The notes under the pieces are model-generated. The model ran no database searches and was not told the DNA's origin. It saw nothing but the letters and a program-made list of their open reading frames with translations. From assembly GCF_000016425.1 (NCBI RefSeq), contig NC_009380.1, forward strand, positions 868,001-932,000: 64,000 nucleotides of DNA, written 5' to 3'. Numbering within the stretch: position 1 is the stretch's first letter; every line of letters begins with the position of its first letter. A program made the translations under genes and the position numbers. Below, in pieces: positions 47,480 through 56,612 of this stretch. Origin of the DNA: Salinispora tropica CNB-440 (GTDB taxonomy: Bacteria > Actinomycetota > Actinomycetes > Mycobacteriales > Micromonosporaceae).

Positions 47480-49315
47480 TCAGGGCAGCGGGCCGAGAGC
47501 GAGATAGCCGCGCTCGGCAACCTCCTGGAGCTGCCACTGATCCCGGTACCAGCCGGGGGTCGCGACCAGGTCGGCGTGCCGGCCGCGCTGGACCACCCGA
47601 CCAGACTCGAGCACCAGGATCTCGTCAACCGCGTCGAGGCCGCGCAGCCGGTGGCTGATCAGCAGCACGGAGCGTTGGGCCGGGGTGGCGGCCAGCACGG
47701 ACGCCAGGACGTCGTCCGCGGCCACCGGATCGAGCCCTTCGGTCGGCTCGTCGAGCACGAGTACCGCCGGCTCGGCGAGCAGCGCCCGGGCCAGCGCGAG
47801 ACGCTGTCGCTGGCCGCCGGAGAGCTGCCCGCCCTCTTCACCCACCACCGTGTCCCAGCCGTCAGGCTGCTCCCGTACCCAACGGGCCAGCCCAGCAGCG
47901 GCGGTCGCCGCGTTCAGGTCCTCCTCGGGCGCCCCGGGGCGCCCGAGCAACAGGTTCTCCCGGACCGTGGCGTGGAAGACGTACGCCTCGGCGAGTAGGC
48001 CCCCGACGAAGCGGGGGAGGAGTTCCGCCGGGTAGGCGGACAGATCCTGTCCGTCCAGGACGATTCGTCCGGCTGCCGGCCGTACGCTGCCGGTGAGGAC
48101 GGCGGCGAGGGTGCTCTTCCCGGCGCCGCTCGGCCCCACCACGGCGACCCGCCGGCCGGGGGGTAGGTCCAGGCGGAACCGGTCGAGGGCGGGCGGTCCC
48201 GCGCTGCGGTAGCGGACGGTGACATCGCTGAACCGGATCTCCACGGCGGTGGGGGCGGGGCCCGGCGGGGGTGTGGCCGCGGTTACTGCCGGCGCCTCCC
48301 GGAGCAGCGCGGCGACCCGGGTGAGGCCGGCGCGGAGGCCGGTCCACTGCCGGGCGGCGCCGACGAGGGCGAGCGCGACCTCGACGGCGACCAGCGTGCC
48401 GACGGCGAGGACGCCGACCAGCACCCCGGCTACGCCGTCGGCCAGGGCCACCAGTAGTACCGCCCCGGCGGTCAGCCCGGCCACCAGGACACCCAGCGCG
48501 TCCACTGCGAAGCCGGCCGCGGCCAGCCGCCGCTCGATGCGGGCCAGCCGCTGGATCCGGCCGGTTGCCGCGCCCCGGGCCCGATCGGTGGCCCCGAAGG
48601 CGGCGAGGTCGGCAGCGCCGTGGGTGAGGTCGACGGCATCGGTGGCCAGGGCGCCGCGTAGCGGTGCCAGTTCGGCGGCGGCGCGTCGGGTCAGCACGGT
48701 GGCCAGTACCGGCAGCGCGACCCCCGCAAACAGCAGTCCAACCGCGAGCGTTCCGGCGGCGGCCGGTGAGACAACCATCGTCGCGGCGACGGCCACTACG
48801 CTCACCAGCCCCGCTGCCGTTGCCGGAACGAGGACCCGTAGCAGCAGGTCCTGGACGGCTTCCACGTCGGAGACCAGCCGGCTCAGTGCGTCACCGGAGC
48901 GCTGCCCCGCGCTGTCCCGGCGGGCCGCCAGGGCGGCGAAGACCCGGGTACGGACATCGGTGACCAGCCGCAGCACCGCGTCGTGCCCGGCCAGGCGCTC
49001 GGTGTAGCGGAGGACGCCGCGCCCGATGGCGAGCGCACGGACGGCGACGATCGCCACCGTCAGCCGGTCCAACGGCGGGCGGCCGGCGGCGCTCATCAGC
49101 AGCCACGTCGCGGTGGACATCAGGGCCAGCGCGGCGAACTCGGTGGCGGCGGCGAGCAGGCCCGCCCCGAGCAGCCGGTTCAGGTAGGGGCGGGCCAACC
49201 GCAGCACCACCCGCTCCGGCGCGCCGGAGCGCCCGGTGGTCACCGGCGCCGCGTTGCCGTCGATGATGTCGGCCGGGAGAGTGTCCGGGTAGCTGGCCGG
49301 GTCGGACACACTCAT
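47480..49315 (-). CDS. cydC: thiol reductant ABC exporter subunit CydC
   Basis: 611 residues from ATG 49315, overlapping the cydD stop (ATGA). It has a six-helix ABC transmembrane domain (VLRLARPYLNRLLGAGLLAAATEFAALALM onward; GRGVLRYTERLAGHDAVLRLVTDVR). The ATPase has GPSGAGKST, QLSGGQRQRLALARALL and VLVLDEPTEGLD. RGVLRYTERLAGHDAV is a CydC hallmark. CydDC exports cysteine and glutathione-type thiols and is needed for cytochrome bd assembly. cydAB is not in the window. Confidence 0.93.
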   Translation of the reverse strand: MSVSDPASYPDTLPADIIDGNAAPVTTGRSGAPERVVLRLARPYLNRLLGAGLLAAATEFAALALMSTATWLLMSAAGRPPLDRLTVAIVAVRALAIGRGVLRYTERLAGHDAVLRLVTDVRTRVFAALAARRDSAGQRSGDALSRLVSDVEAVQDLLLRVLVPATAAGLVSVVAVAATMVVSPAAAGTLAVGLLFAGVALPVLATVLTRRAAAELAPLRGALATDAVDLTHGAADLAAFGATDRARGAATGRIQRLARIERRLAAAGFAVDALGVLVAGLTAGAVLLVALADGVAGVLVGVLAVGTLVAVEVALALVGAARQWTGLRAGLTRVAALLREAPAVTAATPPPGPAPTAVEIRFSDVTVRYRSAGPPALDRFRLDLPPGRRVAVVGPSGAGKSTLAAVLTGSVRPAAGRIVLDGQDLSAYPAELLPRFVGGLLAEAYVFHATVRENLLLGRPGAPEEDLNAATAAAGLARWVREQPDGWDTVVGEEGGQLSGGQRQRLALARALLAEPAVLVLDEPTEGLDPVAADDVLASVLAATPAQRSVLLISHRLRGLDAVDEILVLESGRVVQRGRHADLVATPGWYRDQWQLQEVAERGYLALGPLP

Positions 49316-50988
49316 CGGGTAGTCCCTCCGGCGGGGGTCGGGGTGAGCTCGGTGATCCGTCCGTCGGCGACCCGCAGCACACGGTCCGCGTCGGCCAGCA
49401 GCGCGGGACGGTGGGCCACCAGCAGCGCCGTGCGGCCGGCCACCAGCGTGCGGGTGGCCTGGAGGACGGCTGACTCGCTCCCCGAGTCCAGGCGGGCAGT
49501 CGGCTCGTCGAGCAGCACCACCGGCGCGTCCCGTAGGAAGGCACGGGCCAGCGCGACCCGTTGTCGTTGACCGCTGGAGAGGCCGTACCCCCGTTCACCG
49601 AGGCGGGTGGCCAGCCCGTCGGGAAGGGCGGCGACGACATCGGTCAGCGCGGCGTCCCGCACGGCGTCGGCCAACGCGGCGTCGGGCGTATCGGGGGCGC
49701 CGAGACGGATGTTGTCCGCCAGTGAGGCGGCGAAGAGGTGGGCCCGCTGCGGAACCCAGGCGAGGTGGCGGCGCCAGGCGTCCAGGTCAGCCTGGGCCAG
49801 GTCGACGCCGTCCACGGTGACCCGGCCGGAGGTGGGTGACACAAATCCGAGCAGCAGATTCAGCAAGGTGCTCTTGCCGGCGCCGCTCGGCCCGACCACC
49901 GCGATCCGCTCGCCGGGCCGGATGGTCAGCGTGACATCACGCAGCGCCGTGGTCCGGTCGTAGGCGACGGTGACGCCCTCGAACCGGATCACGCCCCGGC
50001 CGTCCGGCTCGGCCGGGCCCGCTCCGGTGTCGGCGTCGGGTGCCGTGGCGGAGAGGGTAAGTGCCTCGTCCAGCGCGGTGAGCCCCTCCATGCTGGCGTG
50101 GAAGCGGCTGCCGGCAGTCCGCAACGGCAGGTACGCCTCGGGGGTGAGTAGCAACACCAGCAGCGCGGTCTGCAAGGTCAGTCCGCCGCCGAGCAGTCGG
50201 ACGCCGACCGGCACCGCTACCAGCGCGACGGAGAGGGTGGCGACCAACTCCAGCACCAGTGCGGAGAGGAACGCGATGCGCAGCGTCCGCATGGTTGCCA
50301 CCCGGTGCCCGTCGGCCATCCGGCGGACCACCTCGGTCTGCCCCCGGGCACGGCCGAAGGTCCGCAGCGTCGGGAGCCCGGCAATCATGTCGAGGAAGTG
50401 CCCGCCGAGCAGCGCCAGCCGCCGCCACTGACGTTCCGTCGCAGCCTGCGCCTGCCAGCCGAGCAGCGCTCCGAAGATCGGAATGAGGGGGAGGGTGATC
50501 GCGATGATGACGGCGGAACTCCAGTCGGCGACGAAGATCCGCGCGAGCACGGCGATCGGCACCGTGACGCTGAGTACGAGTTGTGGCAGGTAGCCGGTGA
50601 AGTAAGCGTCCAGCGCGTCCAGCCCCCGCCCGGCCAGCGTTGCCAGCTGTCCCGCCCGCTGCCCGGCGACCCAGGTCGGGCCGCGTCGACCGACCGCGGC
50701 GAGCAGCTCGGCCCGCAGCGCTGCCTTGACCGTCGCGGCGACCCGTGCCGACACGGTCCCCTGCGCCCATACCAGCAGTGACCGGGCGCTGATCGCGGCG
50801 ACGAAGGCGGCCAGCGCAGGCCGGTTGAGCTGCCCGTCGAAGGCGGTGGCGAGCAGCGCGGCGAGCGCAGTCGCCTGCGCCAGCACCAGGCCCGCGGCGA
50901 GTACGCCGAGGAGCGCGAGCACGGCGAGGTCGCGCCGGGCCGCGGGGACCCGTCGCAGCAGACGTGGATCGAAGGGACGACGGTTCAC
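49312..50988 (-). CDS. cydD: thiol reductant ABC exporter subunit CydD
   Basis: 558 residues from GTG 50988 (MNRRPFDPRLLRRVPAARR). GTG 51039 and TTG 51048 in the same frame are possible: a TAGGCT -10 ends next to 51048, so a leaderless start near 51039 cannot be excluded. The membrane domain has AYFTGYLPQLVLSVTVPIAVL and GGHFLDMIAGLPTLRTFGRARGQ (CydD type). The ATPase has GPSGAGKST, GLSSGQRQRVALARAFL and VVLLDEPTARLD. It partners CydC. An M56/M48 protease gene and a BlaI gene lie directly upstream on the same strand. Confidence 0.93.
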   Translation of the reverse strand: MNRRPFDPRLLRRVPAARRDLAVLALLGVLAAGLVLAQATALAALLATAFDGQLNRPALAAFVAAISARSLLVWAQGTVSARVAATVKAALRAELLAAVGRRGPTWVAGQRAGQLATLAGRGLDALDAYFTGYLPQLVLSVTVPIAVLARIFVADWSSAVIIAITLPLIPIFGALLGWQAQAATERQWRRLALLGGHFLDMIAGLPTLRTFGRARGQTEVVRRMADGHRVATMRTLRIAFLSALVLELVATLSVALVAVPVGVRLLGGGLTLQTALLVLLLTPEAYLPLRTAGSRFHASMEGLTALDEALTLSATAPDADTGAGPAEPDGRGVIRFEGVTVAYDRTTALRDVTLTIRPGERIAVVGPSGAGKSTLLNLLLGFVSPTSGRVTVDGVDLAQADLDAWRRHLAWVPQRAHLFAASLADNIRLGAPDTPDAALADAVRDAALTDVVAALPDGLATRLGERGYGLSSGQRQRVALARAFLRDAPVVLLDEPTARLDSGSESAVLQATRTLVAGRTALLVAHRPALLADADRVLRVADGRITELTPTPAGGTTR

Positions 50989-51085
50989 CGCTGTCCCGGT
51001 GCCCTGTCGTCGGCCCGTCCCCGGAACACCCACCAGCACATTTCGCAAAGCCTAGTCGGGCCGGAATCCGATGGTGCCGCTGCCA

Positions 51086-51991
51086 TCAACTCAGGAACAG
51101 CGACACCGGTAGGGCGACCAGCGTGGTCGTCACTGCTAGTGCGGCGGTGCCGACCAGCCGGGGCGGTCGCCCCGACTCCAGCAGCCGGTGGACCCGCAGT
51201 TCGAGGTCGTGGTCACCGATGCCCAGGGTGCCGGCCGGGGCGAGCCGGTCACCAGCAGCGGCGAACCGGCGCAGTGCGCCCGCCAGGGGTGCCTCGGCGT
51301 GTAGCTCGCGGGCCTTGTCATCGGCACGCATCTCGACGAGCAGGGCGACTCGCTCGTGTGCGTCCCGTACCCAGCGGAACCAGGGCAGCACCCGGCGGAG
51401 CGCGGTGAACGGCAACAGGACGAGATCGTGCCGTTCCTGGGCGTGGGCCCGCTCGTGGGTGAGTACGGCCGCCAGTTCGGCCTGGTCCAGCAGGTCGAGG
51501 GCGCCGGCACTGACCACGACCCGAGGCCGTACCCCGGGCAGGCAGTACGCGGCCGCGCTCGGATGGTCGAGCACCAGCGCACCGGGCACCGTCGGATCCT
51601 GCCGGGCCACCAGCGTGAGCAGATCCCGATGGCGGCGTTGGGCCCGGACGGCGCTGTGCAGGCTGCGGAGGGTGGTGGTGAACAGCACGACGCCGATTCC
51701 GCAGCCGAGACCGACGAGCCCGAGCTGGAGCGCGTTTACCCTAATCGGTGCGGCGCCGCCGCGCAGCTCCCCGGCGAGGGCCCAGAGGGCGCTTCCGGTC
51801 GGCAGGTCGTATGCGGCCAGGCCGAGGGCCATCGGGAGACCCATCGCCGCCAGGCCAGCCGCCAGGCCGATCGCCTGCCAGCAGAGAATGGCCACCCGCG
51901 GGCTACGCCAGGTCCAGGTCGAACGGGCCATCACCTGTGCGGTTAGCCAGCAGGCCAGCACCGCGAGCCCGAAGTGCAGCGCGTACGTCAT
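51086..51991 (-). CDS. M56/M48 family membrane metalloprotease (BlaR-like)
   Basis: 301 residues from ATG 51991. Three N-terminal membrane segments precede the catalytic domain, and another sits at the C-terminus (LVGTAALAVTTTLVALPVSLF). Zinc motif is VLTHERAHAQERHDL (HExxH as HERAH). YCLPGVRPRVVVSAGALDLLD is typical of M56/M48 peptidases near BlaI. No penicillin-binding sensor domain is present. It starts eight bases after the BlaI stop, the classical BlaI/BlaR1 pair, and would cleave or relieve the repressor. Confidence 0.85.
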   Translation of the reverse strand: MTYALHFGLAVLACWLTAQVMARSTWTWRSPRVAILCWQAIGLAAGLAAMGLPMALGLAAYDLPTGSALWALAGELRGGAAPIRVNALQLGLVGLGCGIGVVLFTTTLRSLHSAVRAQRRHRDLLTLVARQDPTVPGALVLDHPSAAAYCLPGVRPRVVVSAGALDLLDQAELAAVLTHERAHAQERHDLVLLPFTALRRVLPWFRWVRDAHERVALLVEMRADDKARELHAEAPLAGALRRFAAAGDRLAPAGTLGIGDHDLELRVHRLLESGRPPRLVGTAALAVTTTLVALPVSLFLS

Positions 51992-51999
51992 GCCTGCGC

Positions 52000-52434
52000 C
52001 TAGCGCTCCGGCGCCTTGGCAGCCGGTGTGACGGGGGTGGCCGGTGTGGCGGGGCTGGCCGGCGCGCTGGGCTCGCCCGCCGCGTTCAGCGCGGCGCGCA
52101 GCACCTCCGCCTCGGTGCCCGTCACCGATCGGGCGAAGCGCACCAGGGCGGCGTCTCGACTACCGCCGAGGTCCAGCGCGTCGAGCATGAGTTGGGCGAT
52201 GTGCGCCTCCCGGCTTGCGGCGGCCCGGTACCGCCAGGCCCGCCCCTCGCGTTCCCGTAGCACCATGCCCTTGCCGGAGAGCCGGTCCAACACGGTCAGC
52301 ACGGTGGTGTAGGCCAGCTCGCGTCCGGCGAGGGCATCGACGACCTCCCGCACCATGAGCCCGTCTGATCTGCCGGGGAACAGGTCCCACAACACATCCA
52401 TCACTGCGCGTTCGAGCTCGCCGAGCCGGGTCAC
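52000..52434 (-). CDS. BlaI/MecI/CopY family repressor
   Basis: 144 residues from GTG 52434, a leaderless-type start. The winged helix is clear: LGELERAVMDVLWDL, MVREVVDALAGRELAYTTVLTVLDRLSGKGMVLRERE (residues about 27-63). The C-terminal dimer part is shortened and ends in an Ala/Pro/Thr-rich tail. A CTAC-N5-GTAG element covers its own -10. In Mycobacterium BlaI (Rv1846c) controls a similar protease and respiratory genes. Here cydDC is the nearest downstream target. Confidence 0.9.
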   Translation of the reverse strand: MTRLGELERAVMDVLWDLFPGRSDGLMVREVVDALAGRELAYTTVLTVLDRLSGKGMVLREREGRAWRYRAAASREAHIAQLMLDALDLGGSRDAALVRFARSVTGTEAEVLRAALNAAGEPSAPASPATPATPVTPAAKAPER

Positions 52435-52440
52435 CCGGTA

Positions 52441-52456
52441 ATCCTACCCTGCGTAG
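52441..52456 (-). promoter_or_regulatory. -10 and operator-like repeat of the BlaI gene
   Basis: On the minus strand TAGGAT (52446-52441) ends six bases before GTG 52434. CTACCCTGCGTAG (52444-52456) is an inverted repeat overlapping it, resembling BlaI-type TAC/GTA operators. Confidence 0.5.
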
Positions 52457-52465
52457 TAGTGCCGG

Positions 52466-53305
52466 CTACCCACCCTTGGGGTGCCAGACCGTCTTCGTCT
52501 CCAGCAGGGCGGTCATCCGGGCCAGGCCCGGATCGGCGTACCAGTCGTGGTTGGCCGGGACCGGGCGCAGCACCCGCTTGAGGTTCTCCGCCGCCCTGAC
52601 CTCCAGACTCGTCGCCAGCTCGGCGTCGGCCGCGCCCGTCAGGTCGAGGGCGTTGACATCCCGGTGGCCCGCCAGCGACGGGACCGTCTCCTCGAGACGA
52701 CCGGTCAGGATGTTGACCACACCGGCGGGTAGGTCGGCGGTGGCCAGGACCTCGGCCAGGGTTACCGCGGCGAGGGGGTGGGTGGGCGAGGCCGCCACGA
52801 CCACCGTGTTTCCGCCCACGATCGCCGGGGCGATCACACTGACCAGGCCGAGCAGCGCCGGCGCCGCGGGGGCCACCACGGCCACCACACCGGTTGGCTC
52901 CGGCGTCGACAGGTTGAGGTACGGGCCAGCAACCGGGTTCGCGCCGCCTCGCACCTGGGCCAGCTTGTCCGCCCAGCCGGCGTACCAGACCCATCGGTCG
53001 GTCGCGGCGTCCACCTCGTCGCCGGGGACGCCCAGGGCCACGAACTGCTCGCGCCGGCCCTCCAGCATCTCGGCGGCGCGGTAGAGGATCTGACCCCGGT
53101 TGTACGCGGTCGCGCCGGCCCAACCCGAACCGGCGGCTCGGGCCGCCACAACAGCGTCCCGTGCGTCCTTGCGCGAGGCGAGCGCCACGTTGGCGGTACT
53201 GTTCTCACCCGACTGCACGAGATATGACCGTCCCGACTCGCTGCGCGGGAACTTCCCGCCGATGTAGAGCTTGTACGTCTTTCGTACCGCGACCCGCTCA
53301 GACAT
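52466..53305 (-). CDS. aldehyde-dehydrogenase-like protein lacking catalytic residues
   Basis: 279 residues from ATG 53305, overlapping the upstream ALDH stop by eight bases. It resembles the first part of ALDH: YKLYIGGKFPRSESGRSYLV, a helical substrate-cap region, VVAVVAPAAPALLGLVSVIAPAIVGGNTVVV, and VTLAEVLATADLPAGVVNILTG. The PWNFP motif is replaced, ELGGK is absent and the protein has no cysteine at all. It stops at about the point where the catalytic domain should begin. It is probably a non-catalytic partner of the adjacent ALDH, not a decayed gene, since coding quality is good. Confidence 0.8.
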   Translation of the reverse strand: MSERVAVRKTYKLYIGGKFPRSESGRSYLVQSGENSTANVALASRKDARDAVVAARAAGSGWAGATAYNRGQILYRAAEMLEGRREQFVALGVPGDEVDAATDRWVWYAGWADKLAQVRGGANPVAGPYLNLSTPEPTGVVAVVAPAAPALLGLVSVIAPAIVGGNTVVVAASPTHPLAAVTLAEVLATADLPAGVVNILTGRLEETVPSLAGHRDVNALDLTGAADAELATSLEVRAAENLKRVLRPVPANHDWYADPGLARMTALLETKTVWHPKGG

Positions 53306-54728
53306 TCAGGTATGCCTCCAGCCCGTGCCGGCCGCCCTCGCGACCGTAGCCCGACTCCTGGTAACCGCCGAACGGCGAGGTAGGGTCGAATTTGTTGAAG
53401 GTGTTTGCCCAGACCACGCCGGCGCGGAGCCGGTCGGCCAGCCACAGCATCCGGGAGCCCTTCTCCGTCCACACGCCGGCCGAGAGCCCGTACGGCGTGT
53501 TGTTGGCCTTCTCGACGGCCTCGGCGGGGGTACGGAAGGTCAGCACGGACAGCACCGGGCCGAAGATCTCCTCGCGGGCGATCCGGTGGGCCTGGGTAAC
53601 ACCGGTGAAGATGGTGGGCGCGAACCAGAAGCCACGGTCGGGAAGCTCGCACGGGGGCGACCAGCGTTGGGCGCCCTCGGCCGTGCCGGCGTCGGAGAGC
53701 TCCCTGATGCGGGCCAGCTGCGCCGCCGAGTTGATCGCCCCGATGTCGGTGTTCTTGTCCAGCGGGTCACCGACGCGCAGCTGGGCCATCCGTCGTTTGA
53801 GTGACGCCAGCACCTGGTCGGCGACCGACTCCTGAAGCAGCAGGCGGGAGCCGGCGCAGCAGACGTGCCCCTGGTTGAAGAAGATGCCGTTGACGATGCC
53901 CTCGACAGCCTGGTCCACCGGGGCGTCGTCGAAGACGATGTTGGCGGCCTTGCCGCCCAGCTCCAGGGTGAGCGTCGTGTCGGTGCCGGCGACGGCGCGG
54001 GCGATGGCCTTGCCCACCTCGGTGGAGCCGGTGAAGGCGACCTTGTCCACGTCGTGGTGCTCGACCAGTGCCCGGCCGGTCTCGCCCGCGCCGGTGACGA
54101 TGTTTACCACTCCGGCGGGGAGGTCGGCCTGCTGGCAGATCTCGGCGAAGAGCAGCGCGGTGAGCGAGGTCGTCTCCGCGGGCTTGAGGACCACGGTGTT
54201 GCCGGTGGCCAGGGCTGGGGCGATCTTCCACGCCAGCATGAGCAGGGGAAAGTTCCACGGGATGATCTGCGCGGCCACCCCGAGCGGCTGTGGGTCGGGC
54301 CCGAACCCCGCGTGGTCGAGTTTGTCCGCCCAGCCGGCGTGGTAGAAGAAGTGGGCGGCGACCAGCGGAAGGTCGACGTCCCGGGATTCCTTGATCGGCT
54401 TGCCGTTGTCCAGCGACTCCAGCACCGCCAGTTCGCGGGAACGCTCCTGGATGAGGCGGGCGATCCGGAACAGGTACTTGGCCCGGTCCCGGCCCGGCAT
54501 CGGGCCCCAGACCCGGTCGTACGCGGTCCGCGCGGCACGGACCGCGCGGTCGACATCGTCGACGCCGCCGCTGGCGACCTCGGCGAGAACCTCCTCGGAG
54601 GCGGGATTAATCGACGTGAGGCTGCCGCCGTCGATCGGGTCAACGAACTCACCGTCGACGAAGAGCCCGTACGCGGGCTGGAGCCGTACCACCGAGCGCG
54701 ACTCGGGGGCGGGGGCGTATTCGAACAT
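53298..54728 (-). CDS. NAD(P)-dependent aldehyde dehydrogenase
   Basis: 476 residues from ATG 54728, starting five bases after the deoC stop. All ALDH motifs are present: IIPWNFPLLMLAWKIAPAL, FTGSTEVGK, LTLELGGKAANIVFDD with the Glu, and NQGHVCCAGSRLLL with the catalytic Cys. Linkage to deoC suggests oxidation of the acetaldehyde released from deoxyribose-5-P, to acetate in this non-acylating type. The gene is translated just before the truncated ALDH-like protein. Confidence 0.93.
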   Translation of the reverse strand: MFEYAPAPESRSVVRLQPAYGLFVDGEFVDPIDGGSLTSINPASEEVLAEVASGGVDDVDRAVRAARTAYDRVWGPMPGRDRAKYLFRIARLIQERSRELAVLESLDNGKPIKESRDVDLPLVAAHFFYHAGWADKLDHAGFGPDPQPLGVAAQIIPWNFPLLMLAWKIAPALATGNTVVLKPAETTSLTALLFAEICQQADLPAGVVNIVTGAGETGRALVEHHDVDKVAFTGSTEVGKAIARAVAGTDTTLTLELGGKAANIVFDDAPVDQAVEGIVNGIFFNQGHVCCAGSRLLLQESVADQVLASLKRRMAQLRVGDPLDKNTDIGAINSAAQLARIRELSDAGTAEGAQRWSPPCELPDRGFWFAPTIFTGVTQAHRIAREEIFGPVLSVLTFRTPAEAVEKANNTPYGLSAGVWTEKGSRMLWLADRLRAGVVWANTFNKFDPTSPFGGYQESGYGREGGRHGLEAYLNV

Positions 54729-54733
54729 CGCGC

Positions 54734-55744
54734 TCAGTCCTGGGTGAAGTAGTCGGGACCGGCGTAGTCGCCGGTCGTCAGTTTGGTGCGCTGCATCAGC
54801 AGGTCGTTGAGGAGGCTGGAGGCGCCGAACCGGAACCAGTCCGGGTTCAGCCAGTCCGGGCCGACGGTCTCGTTGACCAGCACGAGGTATCTGATGGCGT
54901 CTTTGGTGGTCTTGATGCCGCCGGCCGGTTTCACGCCGACCTGTCGTCCGGTCGCGGCACGGAAGTCCCGGACCGCTTCCAGCATCACCAGCGTCACCGG
55001 CGGGGTGGCCGCCGCCGGGACCTTGCCGGTGGAGGTCTTGATGAAGTCAGCACCGGCCAGCATGGCGAGCCAGGACGCGCGGCGGACGTTGTCGTAGGTG
55101 GACAGCTCCCCGGTCTCCAGGATCACCTTGAGGTGGGCGGTGCCGCAGGCCTCCCGGGTGGCCACGATCTCGTCGTAGGCCTCCTGGTATCGGCCGGTCA
55201 GGAAGGCGCTCCGGTTGAGCACCATGTCGATCTCGTCGGCGCCGGCCGCGACCGCTGCCCGGGTGTCGGCGAGCTTGACCTCCAGCGGCGCCTGGCCGGA
55301 GGGGAAGGCGGTCGCCACGCTGGCCAGGTGCACCACGCCGGCGCCGGCTGGCGCTGCTCCGTCGCCGGCCGCTCCTGCCCCGCTGGCGGGCCCGCGGAGT
55401 ACCTCGGCCACATGCGGGACCATCGACGGATAGACGCAGACGGCGCCGACGTGCGGACAGGACGGGTCGGCGGGGTCGGGGCGGAGGGCCTTGGCGGCGA
55501 GTGCCCGAACCTTGCCGGGGGTGTCGGCCCCTTCCAGGGTGGTCAGGTCGACCATTCGGATTGCCAGGTCGATCGCCCAGGCCTTCGCCGTGGCCTTGAT
55601 CGAACGGGTGCCGAGCTGCGCCGCCCGCTGCTCCGCGCCGACCTGGTCCACGCCGGGCAGCCCGTGGAGGAACGCCCGGAGAGCGGTCTCGGATCGTCCC
55701 AGCTCGGTCAGGTCCGACCGGGCCGACATCGCTGTCGCCGTCAT
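54734..55744 (-). CDS. deoC: deoxyribose-phosphate aldolase
   Basis: 336 residues from ATG 55744, a leaderless-type start. It splits 2-deoxyribose-5-P to glyceraldehyde-3-P and acetaldehyde. The Schiff-base Lys is in ADFIKTSTGKV, and VKPAGGIKTTKDA is the second Lys motif. EIDMVLNRSAFLTG and VILETGEL complete the TIM barrel. The length is longer than E. coli DeoC (about 260) but usual for the long actinobacterial/eukaryotic form. A Gly/Ala-rich insert (SGAGAAGDGAAPAGAG) is present. Two ALDH-type genes follow it. Confidence 0.94.
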   Translation of the reverse strand: MTATAMSARSDLTELGRSETALRAFLHGLPGVDQVGAEQRAAQLGTRSIKATAKAWAIDLAIRMVDLTTLEGADTPGKVRALAAKALRPDPADPSCPHVGAVCVYPSMVPHVAEVLRGPASGAGAAGDGAAPAGAGVVHLASVATAFPSGQAPLEVKLADTRAAVAAGADEIDMVLNRSAFLTGRYQEAYDEIVATREACGTAHLKVILETGELSTYDNVRRASWLAMLAGADFIKTSTGKVPAAATPPVTLVMLEAVRDFRAATGRQVGVKPAGGIKTTKDAIRYLVLVNETVGPDWLNPDWFRFGASSLLNDLLMQRTKLTTGDYAGPDYFTQD

Positions 55745-55751
55745 GACCCGG

Positions 55752-55757
55752 AGTCTA
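55752..55757 (-). promoter_or_regulatory. -10 hexamer of leaderless deoC
   Basis: TAGACT on the minus strand lies seven bases before ATG 55744. Confidence 0.55.
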
Positions 55758-55855
55758 CGCCGGAGCTCCAGAGCGCGATCTTGGTCATGGTGGTGGCGGT
55801 CAGCGCCAGCGACGCCGATCCGGCCACACCGAGGATGCCCAGGGCCGTGGGCGGG

Positions 55856-55861
55856 TAGGTT
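55856..55861 (+). promoter_or_regulatory. -10 hexamer of leaderless upp
   Basis: TAGGTT lies eight bases before GTG 55870, divergent from the deoC promoter. Confidence 0.5.
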
Positions 55862-55869
55862 GAGCGACC

Positions 55870-56502
55870 GTGGAAGTACACGTCATTGACCACCCGCTTG
55901 CCCAGGCGCGGCTGACCGCGATGCGCGACGCCCGGACGGACTCGGCCTCGTTCCGCGCCGCGCTGCACGAACTCACCACCATGCTGGTATACGAGGCGGC
56001 CCGCTCCTTCCCCGTCGAGCGCTACCCGGTGCAGACCCCGGTCACCGACACCCAGGGCACCCGACTCGCCAATCCGCCGCTGCTGGTGCCGGTGCTGCGC
56101 GCCGGCCTCGGCATGGCCGACGCCGCGCTGGGCCTGCTGCCGGAGTCGTCGATGGGCTTCGTCGGCCTGGCCCGGGACGAGGAGACCTTCGAGCCGCGCG
56201 CGTACATGGAGTCGCTCCCGCCTGACCTCACCGGGCTGCCGGTGCTGGTGCTCGACCCGATGCTCGCCACCGGTGGCTCGTTGGAGCACTGTTGCCGGCT
56301 GCTCGCTGATCGGGGGTGCACCGACATCACTGTGCTCTGCGTGCTCGCCGCGCCTGCCGGAATTGACCGGCTGGACCGCTCAGGTCTGCCCCTGCGCCTG
56401 GTGACGGCCGCGGTCGACGAGGGCCTCAACGACCGTCGGTTCATCGTCCCCGGCCTGGGTGACGCCGGTGACCGGCAGTTCGGCGGGATGCCCCGCTTCT
56501 GA
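55870..56502 (+). CDS. upp: uracil phosphoribosyltransferase
   Basis: 210 residues from GTG 55870. It makes UMP from uracil and PRPP. Recognised pieces are [33 protein letters not shown], the PRPP loop [18 protein letters not shown] and [15 protein letters not shown] at the end. Size is typical. It is divergent from deoC and convergent with the phospho-sugar mutase. With deoA and cdd it forms a pyrimidine salvage route. Confidence 0.96.
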   Translation: MEVHVIDHPLAQARLTAMRDARTDSASFRAALHELTTMLVYEAARSFPVERYPVQTPVTDTQGTRLANPPLLVPVLRAGLGMADAALGLLPESSMGFVGLARDEETFEPRAYMESLPPDLTGLPVLVLDPMLATGGSLEHCCRLLADRGCTDITVLCVLAAPAGIDRLDRSGLPLRLVTAAVDEGLNDRRFIVPGLGDAGDRQFGGMPRF

Positions 56503-56551
56503 CCGGTTGGGTCAGGTCGGTGTTGGGGGCGGCCGGCTCCGCCACTGTCGC

Positions 56552-56589
56552 GCTGCCCCGCGCGTGTCGACCCCTGGGCGCGGGGCAGC
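56552..56589. terminator. bidirectional hairpin between convergent upp and mutase genes
   Basis: GCTGCCCCGCGC (56552-56563) pairs perfectly with GCGCGGGGCAGC (56578-56589), 12 bp with a 14-base loop. Confidence 0.75.
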
Positions 56590-56612
56590 CCGCTGCCGAG
56601 GATCGGGCCGCC

